Shown one piece after another: positions 1-6,551 of a DNA stretch of 11,911 nucleotides (position 1 is the stretch's first letter; each line of letters starts with the position of its first letter). Both the position numbers and the translations under genes were made by a program. The stretch is from Ottowia sp. Its GTDB lineage: Bacteria; Pseudomonadota; Gammaproteobacteria; Burkholderiales; Burkholderiaceae_C. The stretch spans positions 1 through 11,911 of the forward strand of contig JALOAS010000095.1 in the NCBI GenBank assembly GCA_023228705.1, given 5' to 3'. The notes under the pieces are model-generated. The model saw nothing but the letters and a program-made list of their open reading frames with translations. It ran no database searches and was not told the origin of the DNA.

Positions 1-90
1 GGTTGGCATGGGGTGGCCTGGGAATTCCTGCCATGCGACAATTCAATTTCCGCAAAAAACGCAGCCCGGCCCCGTGTCCGCCTGCGCAGC
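1..90. other. Left flank, no gene recognised
   Basis: No convincing coding region, RNA gene or known element is visible. A minus-strand ATG at 34-32 opens a frame running off the left edge, but its upstream sequence has no well-spaced Shine-Dalgarno site and only 11 codons are visible, so it cannot be judged. Confidence 0.4.
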
Positions 91-350
91 GCCCAACGCT
101 TGACGCTTGACGCCCAACTTGTCCGGATGACGGATGACCTCGCTGACGCTTTGATGACCGCGCCGCTGCGCGGCGGCAATGACTGCGGCTGCGCCGCCAT
201 GATGGGGAGGTTGAGCGTTGGGCCTGGTGGGCTCACGCTGGACGCTGAACGCTTGACGCCAAACCTTCATCAGCCGCCACAGGCGGCTTTCATCAAAGGC
301 CCGCAAGGGCCGAGATCATTTGTCATCCGGTGCGCTGACGATGCGTGCCA
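91..350 (+). repeat. Intergenic mosaic repeat element A
   Basis: The left part has degenerate heptamers (CGCTTGA type) and two exact GGATGAC units at 125-138. From 153 onward the sequence matches the reverse complement of element B (3776-4027) at high identity by eye. In order it holds a GC-rich palindromic stretch (155-197), two GTTGAGC/GTTGGGC heptamers (near 211-224), degenerate CGCTGAA-type heptamers, two small palindromes (GCCGCC-ACA-GGCGGC and GCCCGCAAGGGC), and the 24-base end box at 327-350 shared with B and C. The right edge lies 24 bases before the ATG of the Crp/Fnr gene, so that gene's leader is partly repeat-derived. The left boundary is uncertain. No transposase or terminal duplication is visible, so it looks like a non-autonomous or REP-like repeat. 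Confidence 0.8.
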
Positions 351-374
351 ATCAGGGTTGACTTTGCAGACCAG

Positions 375-1139
375 ATGAACAAGCGCCGCCAAACCCCGCT
401 CTCGGTGCCCGTGGCCGACCCACACGCCTGCACGTTGCACACGCGCATCGCCGTTTGCCGGAAGGTGCCGCTGTTTGCCGGCCTGGACGAGCGGCAGCTG
501 GCACTGGTCAACGACCATTGCCGCGCCCAGGGCTTTGCCGCTGGTGAGCCCATCTACATGGAGGGCGATGCGGCCGCGCATCTCTACGTGGTGGCCACCG
601 GCGCCGTCAAGCTCACGCGGCTGGCTGCCGACGGGCGTGAGTCGCTCATTGACCTGCTCGTGCCCGGCGATTTTTTTGGCGCATTGCCCGCGCTGGGGCA
701 GACGCACCATGTCGACAGCGCCGCCACCCTGACGCCGGCTTGCCTGCTGGGGCTTGATTCGCGCGAGTACGACGCCATCATGCAAGAGATTCCGCAGGTG
801 GCCGTGGCCACGCTGAGGGGGGTGGGCCACTGGCTGGCGCGCTCGCAGACAACCATCCACATGCTGGCCGGCGCGCCGCTGGAGCAGCGCCTGGCCGGCG
901 CGCTGCTGGTGCTGGCGGACAAGGTGGGCAAGCCCTGGGACGGGGCGACGCTGCTGGACGTGCCGCTGTCGCGCGACGAGCTGGCGGCGATGGCCGGCGC
1001 TGCCACCGAATCGGTCAGCCGCCTGCTCAGCCAGTGGCAGCGCGCCGGCTGGATAGATACGGGGCGGCGCTGGATTGCCATTGCAGACAGCGATCGCTTG
1101 CGCCAGCTGCGCGACGGCATGAAAGATGCAAATTCCTGA
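375..1139 (+). CDS. Crp/Fnr-family transcriptional regulator
   Basis: A 254-residue cytoplasmic DNA-binding protein. Residues about 30-145 form a cyclic-nucleotide-binding-type beta-roll (starting VPLFAGLDE, with GDFFG near 98-102). About 165-245 form the dimerisation/winged-helix part. The recognition helix reads TESVSR (E212, S215, R216), the E-xx-S-R pattern of FNR-type proteins that read TTGAT half-sites. Cysteines at 19, 28, 49 and 123 are present, but the spacing is not the classical FNR four-cysteine iron-sulfur set, so the sensed signal is unknown. The frame also opens at GTG 345, but that codon lies inside repeat A; ATG 375 is preferred, though it has no strong ribosome-binding site. 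It precedes a metallochaperone and a metal ATPase on the same strand and probably regulates them. Confidence 0.9.
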   Translation: MNKRRQTPLSVPVADPHACTLHTRIAVCRKVPLFAGLDERQLALVNDHCRAQGFAAGEPIYMEGDAAAHLYVVATGAVKLTRLAADGRESLIDLLVPGDFFGALPALGQTHHVDSAATLTPACLLGLDSREYDAIMQEIPQVAVATLRGVGHWLARSQTTIHMLAGAPLEQRLAGALLVLADKVGKPWDGATLLDVPLSRDELAAMAGAATESVSRLLSQWQRAGWIDTGRRWIAIADSDRLRQLRDGMKDANS

Positions 1140-1145
1140 TCTTGT

Positions 1146-1187
1146 TTGATTTTTCTCATGGAAGGGCGCTGGCGGCCCGCGTACAGT
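1146..1187 (+). promoter_or_regulatory. Candidate FNR-type site and -10 box for the metal genes
   Basis: TTGAT-TTTT-CTCAT at 1146-1159 has a perfect left FNR half-site and a weak right half (consensus ATCAA). A -10-like TACAGT lies at 1182-1187, placing a start near 1194. The site centre (1152.5) would then be about -41.5, the usual class II activator position. The upstream gene encodes an Fnr-type regulator with a matching recognition helix. The promoter assignment is inferred from sequence only. Confidence 0.4.
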
Positions 1188-1188
1188 C

Positions 1189-1212
1189 AAGACATGCCAA
1201 TCAGGCTGTCTT
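1189..1212 (+). promoter_or_regulatory. Imperfect dyad before the metallochaperone
   Basis: AAGACATGCC and GGCTGTCTT are inverted copies with one extra base in the left arm and a 5-base centre. The dyad ends just before the Shine-Dalgarno AAAAGGAG (1218-1225). It could be an operator or a short leader hairpin. The embedded TGCCAATCAGG also occurs at the right edge of repeat A (346-356), so a repeat remnant is another explanation. Confidence 0.3.
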
Positions 1213-1231
1213 TTCTGAAAAGGAGAAATCC

Positions 1232-1462
1232 ATGAGCAATATCCTCACCCAAACCACCTTGCGCGCCGAAGGCTTTTCCTGCCCCTCCTGCGTGGACAAG
1301 ATAGAAAAAAGCGTCGGCCGCATGGCGGGCGTGAAGAACGTCAAGGTGCATTTTGCCTCGGCACGCATTGAAGTCGAGCACGATGCCAGCGCGGTCAGCG
1401 TTGACCAGCTCATTGCGGCGGTTGCCAAGGTGGGCTACACGGCACGCGCCTCTGCATTCTGA
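1232..1462 (+). CDS. HMA-domain metallochaperone (CopZ-like)
   Basis: A 76-residue protein that is a single heavy-metal-associated (HMA) domain. It has the metal-binding loop GFSCPSC with Cys17 and Cys20, followed by the family pattern of helix, GVKNVKVHFASARIEV strand, a second helix and a closing GYTA strand. Such proteins carry a soft metal ion in the cytoplasm and deliver it to a P1B ATPase. ATG 1232 is chosen because a strong Shine-Dalgarno (AAAAGGAG, 1218-1225) sits in front of it; the longer upstream frame has no support. The next gene is a P1B ATPase that lacks its own N-terminal HMA domain, so this protein probably supplies that function in trans. Copper, zinc or cadmium cannot be told apart from the sequence. 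Confidence 0.88.
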   Translation: MSNILTQTTLRAEGFSCPSCVDKIEKSVGRMAGVKNVKVHFASARIEVEHDASAVSVDQLIAAVAKVGYTARASAF

Positions 1463-1474
1463 GCGTTTGCCTGC

Positions 1475-1501
1475 AAGCTGCGGCGCGTGGCGCCGCAGCT
1501 T
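1475..1501 (+). terminator. 12-bp perfect hairpin between chaperone and ATPase
   Basis: AAGCTGCGGCGC (1475-1486), loop GTG and GCGCCGCAGCTT (1490-1501) form a perfect stem. No U-tract follows (TCTACTGAC), so it may be a partial terminator, an RNA-stabilising hairpin or an attenuator that lowers ATPase expression relative to the chaperone. The possible GTG start of the ATPase frame at 1487 is the loop of this hairpin, which argues against that start. Confidence 0.5.
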
Positions 1502-1546
1502 CTACTGACTCATCTTCCAACCCCAAGACAAGAATTCGGAACCATC

Positions 1547-3487
1547 ATGAACAAGATCAATCAGTGGATCAACGGGCGCTGGACCATCCCCGGTCTGGCC
1601 GGCCTGCTGATCCTGGCTTCATTCACGGCCGCAAGAGGCCTTGACGCCGCCATGGCTGCGCAGGCGCTGATGGTGGCTGCCGCCGTCGTCGCCGGCCTGC
1701 CCATCCTGCGCAACGCCATCCGCGCGCTCACGGTGCGCAACATCAGCATCGACCTGCTGGTGAGCATTGCAGCCATCGGCGCACTCATCATTGGCGAGTA
1801 CTGGGAAGCGGCAGCCGTGACCTTCCTGTTTGCCATTGGCCACGCGCTGGAGTCCGCCACGCTGAACAAGACCCGCGCCGCGCTGGCCGAGCTGATTGCG
1901 GTGGCGCCGGATACGGCGGTGGTCATGCGCGATGGTGAGCAGGTGGAAATCTCCGCCTCCAGCGTCGCGATGGGCGAGGTCGTGCTGGTCAAGAACGGCG
2001 CCAAGGTGCCGGTCGATGGCCAGGTGATCGCCGGCACCGGCGCGCTGGACGAGGCGACCATCACCGGCGAATCCATACCCGTGGAAAAATCCAAGGGCGA
2101 CCACGTCTTTGCCGGCACCATCTCGCGCGGCGGCTTCCTGCAGGTGCTGGCCACCGGCATAGGCGCCGACACCACGCTGGCGCGAATCATCCACCGCGTG
2201 GAAGACGCGCAGGACGCCAAGGCACGCACGCAGAAGTTCATGGACCGCTTCTCGCGCTGGTACACGCCAGGCGTCATCGTCATGTCGCTGCTGGCCTGGC
2301 TCATCAGTGGCAGCGTGGTGCTGGCCCTGACGCTGCTGGTCGTGGCCTGCCCGGGCGCGCTGGTCATTTCCATTCCGGTGTCCATCGTTGCCGGCATCGG
2401 CCGCTCGGCGCGCGACGGCATCCTGATCAAGGGCGGGGAATTTCTGGAGACCGCGGCCAAGATAGACGTGGTGGCGGTGGACAAGACCGGCACGCTGACC
2501 AAGGGGCGTCCGCAGCTCACCGATGTCGTGGCGCTGGCACCGGACTTCAGCAAGGACGACGTGCTGCGCTGGGCCGCGCGCGCCGAGGCCGGCTCCGAGC
2601 ATCCGCTGGCGCGCCCCATCCTGGATGCCGCCGAGAAGGCGGGCATGGCGGCGGGCGAGCTGCCCGAGCAGATCGAGCCCGTGGCCGGCAAGGGCATCAC
2701 CGCCCGCGTCGACGGCCAGCAGGTGCTGATCGGCAACCTGGCGCTGCTGCAGCAATACGGCGTGGCCGATACCGTCGGTGCGCACGACAGGGCGCAGCAG
2801 CTGGCCGAGCAGGGGCGCACGCCCATGATCGTCGCCGTGGGCGAGCAGGTGCTGGGCGTGATTGCCGTGGCCGATGAAATCCGGCGCGACGCCGCGGCCA
2901 TGGTGGCCGAGCTGCACCGGGCGGGCGTGAAGAAAGTCATCATGCTCACCGGCGACGTCAAGCCGGTGGCTGACGCTGTGGCAGCCGCCACGGGCATAGA
3001 CGAGGTTTACGCCGGCCTGCTGCCCGAGGACAAGCTCGAGATCGTGGCCCGCCTGCAGCGCGCAGGTCACGTCGTGGCCATGGTGGGCGATGGCGTCAAC
3101 GACGCGCCGGCGCTGGCCACGGCCGACGTCGGCGTGGCCATGGGCGCGGCCGGCTCGGCGGTGGCGGTGGAAACGGCCGACATTGCGCTCATGGGCGACG
3201 ACTTGCTCAAGCTGCCGCAGGCCATTGCCATGGCGCGGCGCACGCTGGCCAACATCCGCCAGAACATGGTCGTTGCGCTGGCCACCGTCACGCTGCTGCT
3301 GGCCGGCGTGCTCATGGGCGGCGTCACCATGGCGCTTGGCATGCTGGTGCACGAAGGCTCGGTGCTGGTGGTCATTGCCAACGCCATGCGCCTGCTGCGG
3401 CGGCGGCCGGCGCGCGGAGTGGCAAGCCATGCAACCGCCACCGGCGCAACCGAGGACGTCCTGTTGAGCAGCGTGAGCAAAGGCTGA
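1547..3487 (+). CDS. P1B-type heavy-metal-translocating ATPase with CPG motif
   Basis: A 646-residue inner-membrane metal exporter. Seen in order: N-terminal membrane hairpins; actuator-domain TGES (173-176); transmembrane CPG (268-270) in VVACPGALVIS; phosphorylation motif DKTGTLT with Asp312; SEHP (His352-Pro353) of P1B nucleotide-binding domains; hinge GDGVND (514-519); and final membrane segments with HEGS (602-605) and Asn612. There is no N-terminal HMA domain; the separate chaperone upstream fits that gap. The usual P1B motif is CPC, so Gly270 replaces the second cysteine. The HEGS...N in the last segment resembles P1B-4 (cobalt-type) enzymes rather than the Lys/Asp set of ZntA. The substrate metal is therefore open. 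ATG 1547 is chosen over GTG 1487, which lies in a hairpin loop. Confidence 0.93.
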   Translation: MNKINQWINGRWTIPGLAGLLILASFTAARGLDAAMAAQALMVAAAVVAGLPILRNAIRALTVRNISIDLLVSIAAIGALIIGEYWEAAAVTFLFAIGHALESATLNKTRAALAELIAVAPDTAVVMRDGEQVEISASSVAMGEVVLVKNGAKVPVDGQVIAGTGALDEATITGESIPVEKSKGDHVFAGTISRGGFLQVLATGIGADTTLARIIHRVEDAQDAKARTQKFMDRFSRWYTPGVIVMSLLAWLISGSVVLALTLLVVACPGALVISIPVSIVAGIGRSARDGILIKGGEFLETAAKIDVVAVDKTGTLTKGRPQLTDVVALAPDFSKDDVLRWAARAEAGSEHPLARPILDAAEKAGMAAGELPEQIEPVAGKGITARVDGQQVLIGNLALLQQYGVADTVGAHDRAQQLAEQGRTPMIVAVGEQVLGVIAVADEIRRDAAAMVAELHRAGVKKVIMLTGDVKPVADAVAAATGIDEVYAGLLPEDKLEIVARLQRAGHVVAMVGDGVNDAPALATADVGVAMGAAGSAVAVETADIALMGDDLLKLPQAIAMARRTLANIRQNMVVALATVTLLLAGVLMGGVTMALGMLVHEGSVLVVIANAMRLLRRRPARGVASHATATGATEDVLLSSVSKG

Positions 3488-3534
3488 CGCGCAATGGATG
3501 GGCCGCGGGGATACCGTGGCAGCCACCCGCAGGA

Positions 3535-3572
3535 CAAGCAGGCGCGGCCCGGCAACGGGCCGCGCCTGCTTG
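3535..3572 (+). terminator. 17-bp perfect hairpin after the ATPase
   Basis: CAAGCAGGCGCGGCCCG (3535-3551) pairs perfectly with 3556-3572 across a GCAA loop. It lies 48 bases after the ATPase stop and before the minus-strand porin stub. No T-tract follows on either strand, but the stem is very stable and its position between converging units suits a bidirectional terminator. Confidence 0.65.
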
Positions 3573-3627
3573 CGCCCGGTGCCCGTGTTGGTAGTTGGTA
3601 GCTGCGCCGACGGCGGCGACCCAGCGG

Positions 3628-3774
3628 TCAGAAGCGGTGCTGCATGCCCAGGGCAAGTTCCCGCCCCTTGAAGCCTCGCAAATACGCGAGGTTTTTGGCG
3701 TAGGCGCCATGGGCGTACAGGAAGGTGCGCTTGGACAGCGCGTATTTGTACTGCGCGACCAAGATGTCTCCTGA
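3628..3774 (-). pseudogene. C-terminal stub of a Gram-negative porin
   Basis: Reading the minus strand from 3768 to the TGA at 3630-3628 gives a 46-residue tail with YKYALSKRTFLYAHGAYAKN and a final GMQHRF. The YALSKRT(x)LYA strand and a C-terminal Phe after HR are hallmarks of the last two beta-strands of trimeric Burkholderiales porins (Omp32 type), which are normally about 330-380 residues. Everything N-terminal is missing: the frame runs into the end box of repeat element B at 3776 and stops at 3795. There is no start codon or signal peptide. It is therefore a decayed or rearranged porin gene. The family call rests on recognised motifs, not an alignment. Confidence 0.62.
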
Positions 3775-3775
3775 C

Positions 3776-4027
3776 TGGCAAGCATTGTCAGCTCACCGGA
3801 TGACAGATGATTTCGCCCTTGCGGGCTTGGATGAAAGCCGCCTGTGGCGGCTGATGAAGGTTTGGCGTCAAGCGTTCAGCGTCCAGCGTGAGCCCACCAC
3901 GCCCAACGCTCAACGCTCAACGCTCAACGCTCAACGCTCAACGCTCAACGCTCAACGCTCAACGCTCAACCTCCCCATCATGGCGGCGCAGCCGCAGTCA
4001 TTGCAGCCGCGTAGCGGCGCGCTCATC
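3776..4027 (-). repeat. Intergenic mosaic repeat element B (inverted copy of A)
   Basis: Read on the minus strand, this has the same order as element A: GATGA(C/G), the GC-rich palindromic segment, ATGATGGGGAGG, GTTGAGC heptamers, degenerate CGCTGAA heptamers, the GCCGCC-ACA-GGCGGC and GCCCGCAAGGGC palindromes, and the 24-base end box (3799-3776). It is about 50 bases longer than the matching part of A, almost all explained by extra heptamers. The end box abuts the porin stub. Imperfect 15-base inverted repeats (13 of 15) flank it at 3760-3774 and 4064-4078. With A it brackets the metal cassette in opposite orientation. Confidence 0.85.
3904..3970. repeat. Heptamer tandem array, nine CAACGCT units
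   Basis: Nine exact copies of CAACGCT (3904-3966) plus a 4-base partial unit. On the minus strand this is the GTTGAGC-type heptamer found in elements A, C and D. Seven-base units shift the reading frame at every copy, which fits a non-coding role. Copy number is about two in A and nine here. Confidence 0.97.
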
Positions 4028-4112
4028 CGTCATGCGCGTGGTGTTGCTGAGCATCGCTTTTAATCAGGAGATGTCTTGCGTGCCGTTGGCGCCGGATGAG
4101 CCGGTCAACAAT

Positions 4113-4135
4113 CCCCCGCCTGTACCTTTTGGGGG
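4113..4135 (-). terminator. Weak hairpin downstream of the histidine kinase
   Basis: CCCCC (4113-4117) and GGGGG (4131-4135) form a 5-bp stem with a 13-base loop, 11 bases beyond the kinase stop codon on the minus strand. It is a poor intrinsic terminator by stem length; it is listed because it is the only candidate there. The rest of 4028-4146 shows nothing recognisable. Confidence 0.25.
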
Positions 4136-4146
4136 TTCTCAAGCTC

Positions 4147-5517
4147 TCAGGCCAGCGCCTCGGGCAACCGCAAAACCAGTCGCGCACCGCCGAGGCTGGA
4201 CGTTTGCACGCGCACGCTGCCGCCATAGGTTTCGGTCAGTTCCTGCACGATGTCCAGCCCCAGCCCCGCTCCGGAGCGGCGCTCGTCGAGCTGCACGCCA
4301 CGCTGGAACATGCGCATTCGCTCTTCCGCGGCGATGCCGGGGCCATCGTCGTCAACGGTCAATTGCAATTGACCGCCCTGGCGCTGTACATCGACAACCA
4401 CACGGGTGCGCGCCCACTTGCCGCCGTTGTCGATCAGGTTGCCGAGCAGCTCGTACAGATCCTGCGGTTCGCCGCGAAACGCCAGGTTCTGCGCGGGCGC
4501 GGCCAGCTCGAAGGACAAGCGGCGCTCCTGATGCAGGCGCCGCATGGTGCGCAGCAGGGCCTGCACCACCGGCAGGACCGGCGTGGCGAGCCCGGTGGCA
4601 CGTACCGCTGCTGCGGCGCGCGCCCGCGCAAGGTGCGTATCCACGTGGCGGCGCGCGCTGGCGACCTGCTCGCGCACCAGGCGCGGCAGCTCGGGGTCAC
4701 CGCTGGCGGCGGCGTTGTCAAGCACCGCCAGCGGCGTGTGCACGGCGTGCGCCAGGTTGCCTGCCTGCGTGCGGGCGCGCTGCACCATCTCGGCGTTCTC
4801 GGTGAGCACGTGATTGAATTCCGCGACCAGCGGCTGCAACTCCTGCGGGTACCTGCCGTCCAGCGTCTGCGCCCGGCCGCCACGCACGGCGGCGAGGTCT
4901 GCACGCAGGCGCTTCAGGGGCCGCAGCGCCAGTTGCAGCTGCACCACCACGGCTGCGGCCAGCCCCAGCGCCAGCACCGCCAGCGCCGCCAGCAGCAGGC
5001 GGGTGAAGCGCTGCAGCGGCTCGGCCAGCAGCTTCGTGTCGCCGGCCACGACCAGGCGCAGCGGTGGCGCGTCGTCCTCGGGCATCTCCACGACGCGGGC
5101 CACCGCCAGCAGTTGCTCGCCATCCACGCCGGCCAGCCGCAACGCGCGATAGCCGCGCGCCGGGTAGGGGCCGGAAGCAGGGGGAAGCGGCAGCGTCTGG
5201 TCCCACAGCGAGCGCGAGCGCGCAAGCACCCCGTCGTGCGCGTCATCAGCCAGGTCAACCTGCCAGTACAGGCCCGACAAGGGTTGTTCGAAGCGCGAAT
5301 CGCCAACCATGGGAGCCACGACAACCTCTTTGCTCGGCTCCTCCCAGTCGATGGCGCCGCTCAATTGATCGAGCTGAAGCACCAGTTGGGCCTCGAACTG
5401 CTGCGTGATGTGCTGCTCGAACAGCTGGCGCAGGCCCCATCCCGCTGCGCCCAATGCCAGCAACATCCACAGCAGCGTACCCAGCAGCAGGCGCAGGCGC
5501 AGCGAGCCCGTGTTCAT
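4147..5517 (-). CDS. Two-component sensor histidine kinase (PhoQ/QseC-like)
   Basis: A 456-residue inner-membrane kinase. Layout: membrane segment 1 about 8-29; periplasmic sensor about 30-172, with acidic clusters at 89-95 and 145-149; membrane segment 2 about 173-195; HAMP about 196-247; H-box with His260 in AVHTPLAVLDN; N-box GNLIDNGGKWA (359-369); G1 DDDGPGI (389-395); and G2 GAGLGL (416-421). All parts needed for autophosphorylation and phosphotransfer are present. The sensor's acidic patches recall PhoQ-like metal or peptide sensing, but the ligand is unknown. Its ATG overlaps the response-regulator stop in an ATGA, so the two are translationally coupled. The signal is probably envelope-related, given the exported PepSY protein in the same operon. 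Confidence 0.93.
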   Translation of the reverse strand: MNTGSLRLRLLLGTLLWMLLALGAAGWGLRQLFEQHITQQFEAQLVLQLDQLSGAIDWEEPSKEVVVAPMVGDSRFEQPLSGLYWQVDLADDAHDGVLARSRSLWDQTLPLPPASGPYPARGYRALRLAGVDGEQLLAVARVVEMPEDDAPPLRLVVAGDTKLLAEPLQRFTRLLLAALAVLALGLAAAVVVQLQLALRPLKRLRADLAAVRGGRAQTLDGRYPQELQPLVAEFNHVLTENAEMVQRARTQAGNLAHAVHTPLAVLDNAAASGDPELPRLVREQVASARRHVDTHLARARAAAAVRATGLATPVLPVVQALLRTMRRLHQERRLSFELAAPAQNLAFRGEPQDLYELLGNLIDNGGKWARTRVVVDVQRQGGQLQLTVDDDGPGIAAEERMRMFQRGVQLDERRSGAGLGLDIVQELTETYGGSVRVQTSSLGGARLVLRLPEALA

Positions 5518-6188
5518 GTCGCGGTATCGTCGCCATCGACCAGCCGGTAGCCCAGGCCGCGTACGGTCTCTATGCTGCCCGCTGGCAGCTTCTTGCGCAG
5601 GCGCGCGATGAAGACCTCGATGGTGTTGGAGTCGCGATCCGCGTCGTAGGGGTAGAGGTGCTCGGACAGGTGCGTGCGCGAAAGCACCTCGCCCTTGCGC
5701 TGCATCAGCAGCGAGAGCAGCTTGAATTCGTGGCTGGTGAGCTCGAGTGGCTGGCCGTCGACGGTGGCGCGCGCCTGGCGCGTGTCGATGGCGATCGCGC
5801 CGCAGCGCCACTGCGCATCGCCGTGCGCGCCCGCGCGCCGCAGCAGCGCGCGCAGCCGTGCGAGCAGCTCCTCCATGTGAAAGGGCTTGGCCAGGTAGTC
5901 GTCGGCGCCGGCGTCCATGCCGGCCACCTTTTCATGCCAGGCGCCGCGCGCGGTGAGGATGAGCACCGGCATCCCGCGACCAGCGGCGCGCCAGCGCTGC
6001 AGCACCGAGATGCCATCGAGCTGCGGCAGCCCCAGGTCGAGCACCACGGCGTCGAAGCTCTCGGCGTCGCCGAGGTAGTGCGCCTCGATGCCGTCAGCGG
6101 CGGCCTCCACCGTGTGCCCTGCCGCGGTGATGGCCCGCACCAGCTGGTGGCGCAGCGCCGGCTCGTCCTCGACCACCAGGATGCGCAT
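5514..6188 (-). CDS. OmpR/PhoP-family response regulator
   Basis: A 224-residue cytoplasmic transcription factor. The receiver domain (1-115) has the acidic pocket EDE (7-9), phosphoacceptor Asp51 in VVLDLGLP, Thr79 and Lys101 in LAKPF. The C-terminal winged helix (about 125-220) has the typical LTSHEFKLLSLLM, SNTIEVFIARLRKKL and VRGLGYRL blocks. The start ATG 6188 shares one base with the stop of the upstream PepSY gene, and the stop overlaps the kinase start, so the three genes form one coupled operon. Direct-repeat boxes of the type bound by this subfamily lie in the divergent control region (6569-6607), which suggests autoregulation and control of the redox operon. Confidence 0.95.
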   Translation of the reverse strand: MRILVVEDEPALRHQLVRAITAAGHTVEAAADGIEAHYLGDAESFDAVVLDLGLPQLDGISVLQRWRAAGRGMPVLILTARGAWHEKVAGMDAGADDYLAKPFHMEELLARLRALLRRAGAHGDAQWRCGAIAIDTRQARATVDGQPLELTSHEFKLLSLLMQRKGEVLSRTHLSEHLYPYDADRDSNTIEVFIARLRKKLPAGSIETVRGLGYRLVDGDDTAT

Positions 6189-6544
6189 CAGTCTTTCCCC
6201 TTGCGCCTGGCCTCCTTGCGCTTCACCTTGAGCACCTGCCCGTCGGTGGCGTCGACCTTGAGCTTGGCCATGCGTCCATCGGGCTGCAGCAGTCGGATCT
6301 CGTAGATGAAGCGCCCGTCGTCGTGCTCGAATTCGATCTTGATCACCTGCCCGCCGTATTGGTGTTCGACTTGGTCGAGCACCGTGCGCAGCGGCAGGAC
6401 GTCGCCCTGCTCCAGGGCTTGGCGCGCCAGGTCGTGGTCGCTTCGGTGTTCGCTCGCGAGTGCTGCCGGGGCGGCCAGCATCATTACGGAAACAAGGGCC
6501 GGCAACAGGCGCAGGCGAGCGGCAGCGTGGTGGATGGTCTTCAT
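6188..6544 (-). CDS. Exported PepSY-domain protein, first gene of the two-component operon
   Basis: 118 residues: a Sec-type signal peptide (about 1-30, ending AALA), then a PepSY-like domain (about 34-112) with QALEQGDVLPLRTVLDQVE, GGQVIKIEFEHDDGRFIYEIRLL split over two strands, and KVDATDGQVLKVKR. The end is strongly basic (RKEARRKGKD). PepSY domains occur as periplasmic inhibitors or ligand-binding modules; a role in modulating the kinase sensor is inferred from the operon. GTG 6547 is an alternative start one codon upstream. No Shine-Dalgarno site is visible, and the predicted transcription start falls almost on the start codon, so the mRNA may be leaderless. Confidence 0.85.
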   Translation of the reverse strand: MKTIHHAAARLRLLPALVSVMMLAAPAALASEHRSDHDLARQALEQGDVLPLRTVLDQVEHQYGGQVIKIEFEHDDGRFIYEIRLLQPDGRMAKLKVDATDGQVLKVKRKEARRKGKD

Positions 6545-6551
6545 CACGGGA

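Noticed and set aside
1..34. Minus-strand gene start at ATG 34
   Set aside because: Only 11 codons are visible and no well-spaced ribosome-binding site; cannot be supported.
284..298. FNR half-site ATCAA before the regulator gene
   Set aside because: No matching left half at proper spacing; the bases belong to the repeat element.
345..374. GTG 345 as start of the Crp/Fnr regulator
   Set aside because: It lies within the repeat end box, so the extra ten residues would be repeat-encoded; ATG 375 gives a family-typical N-terminus.
1619..3781. 720-codon minus-strand open frame opposite the ATPase
   Set aside because: It lies antisense to a clear P-type ATPase, its translation is low-complexity (His/Arg/Gly/Ala-rich) and shows no domain. 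Long antisense frames are common in GC-rich DNA.
3904..3970. CRISPR-like array in elements B and D
   Set aside because: Units are 7 bases with no spacers, and there is no cas gene.
3888..4805. Plus-strand frame through the heptamer array (repeating NAQRSTL)
   Set aside because: The heptapeptide repeat is only the translation of the 7-base DNA repeat, and the rest runs antisense to the kinase.
4096..5550. 484-codon plus-strand open frame opposite the histidine kinase
   Set aside because: The kinase has all catalytic boxes in the right order; the antisense translation shows none.
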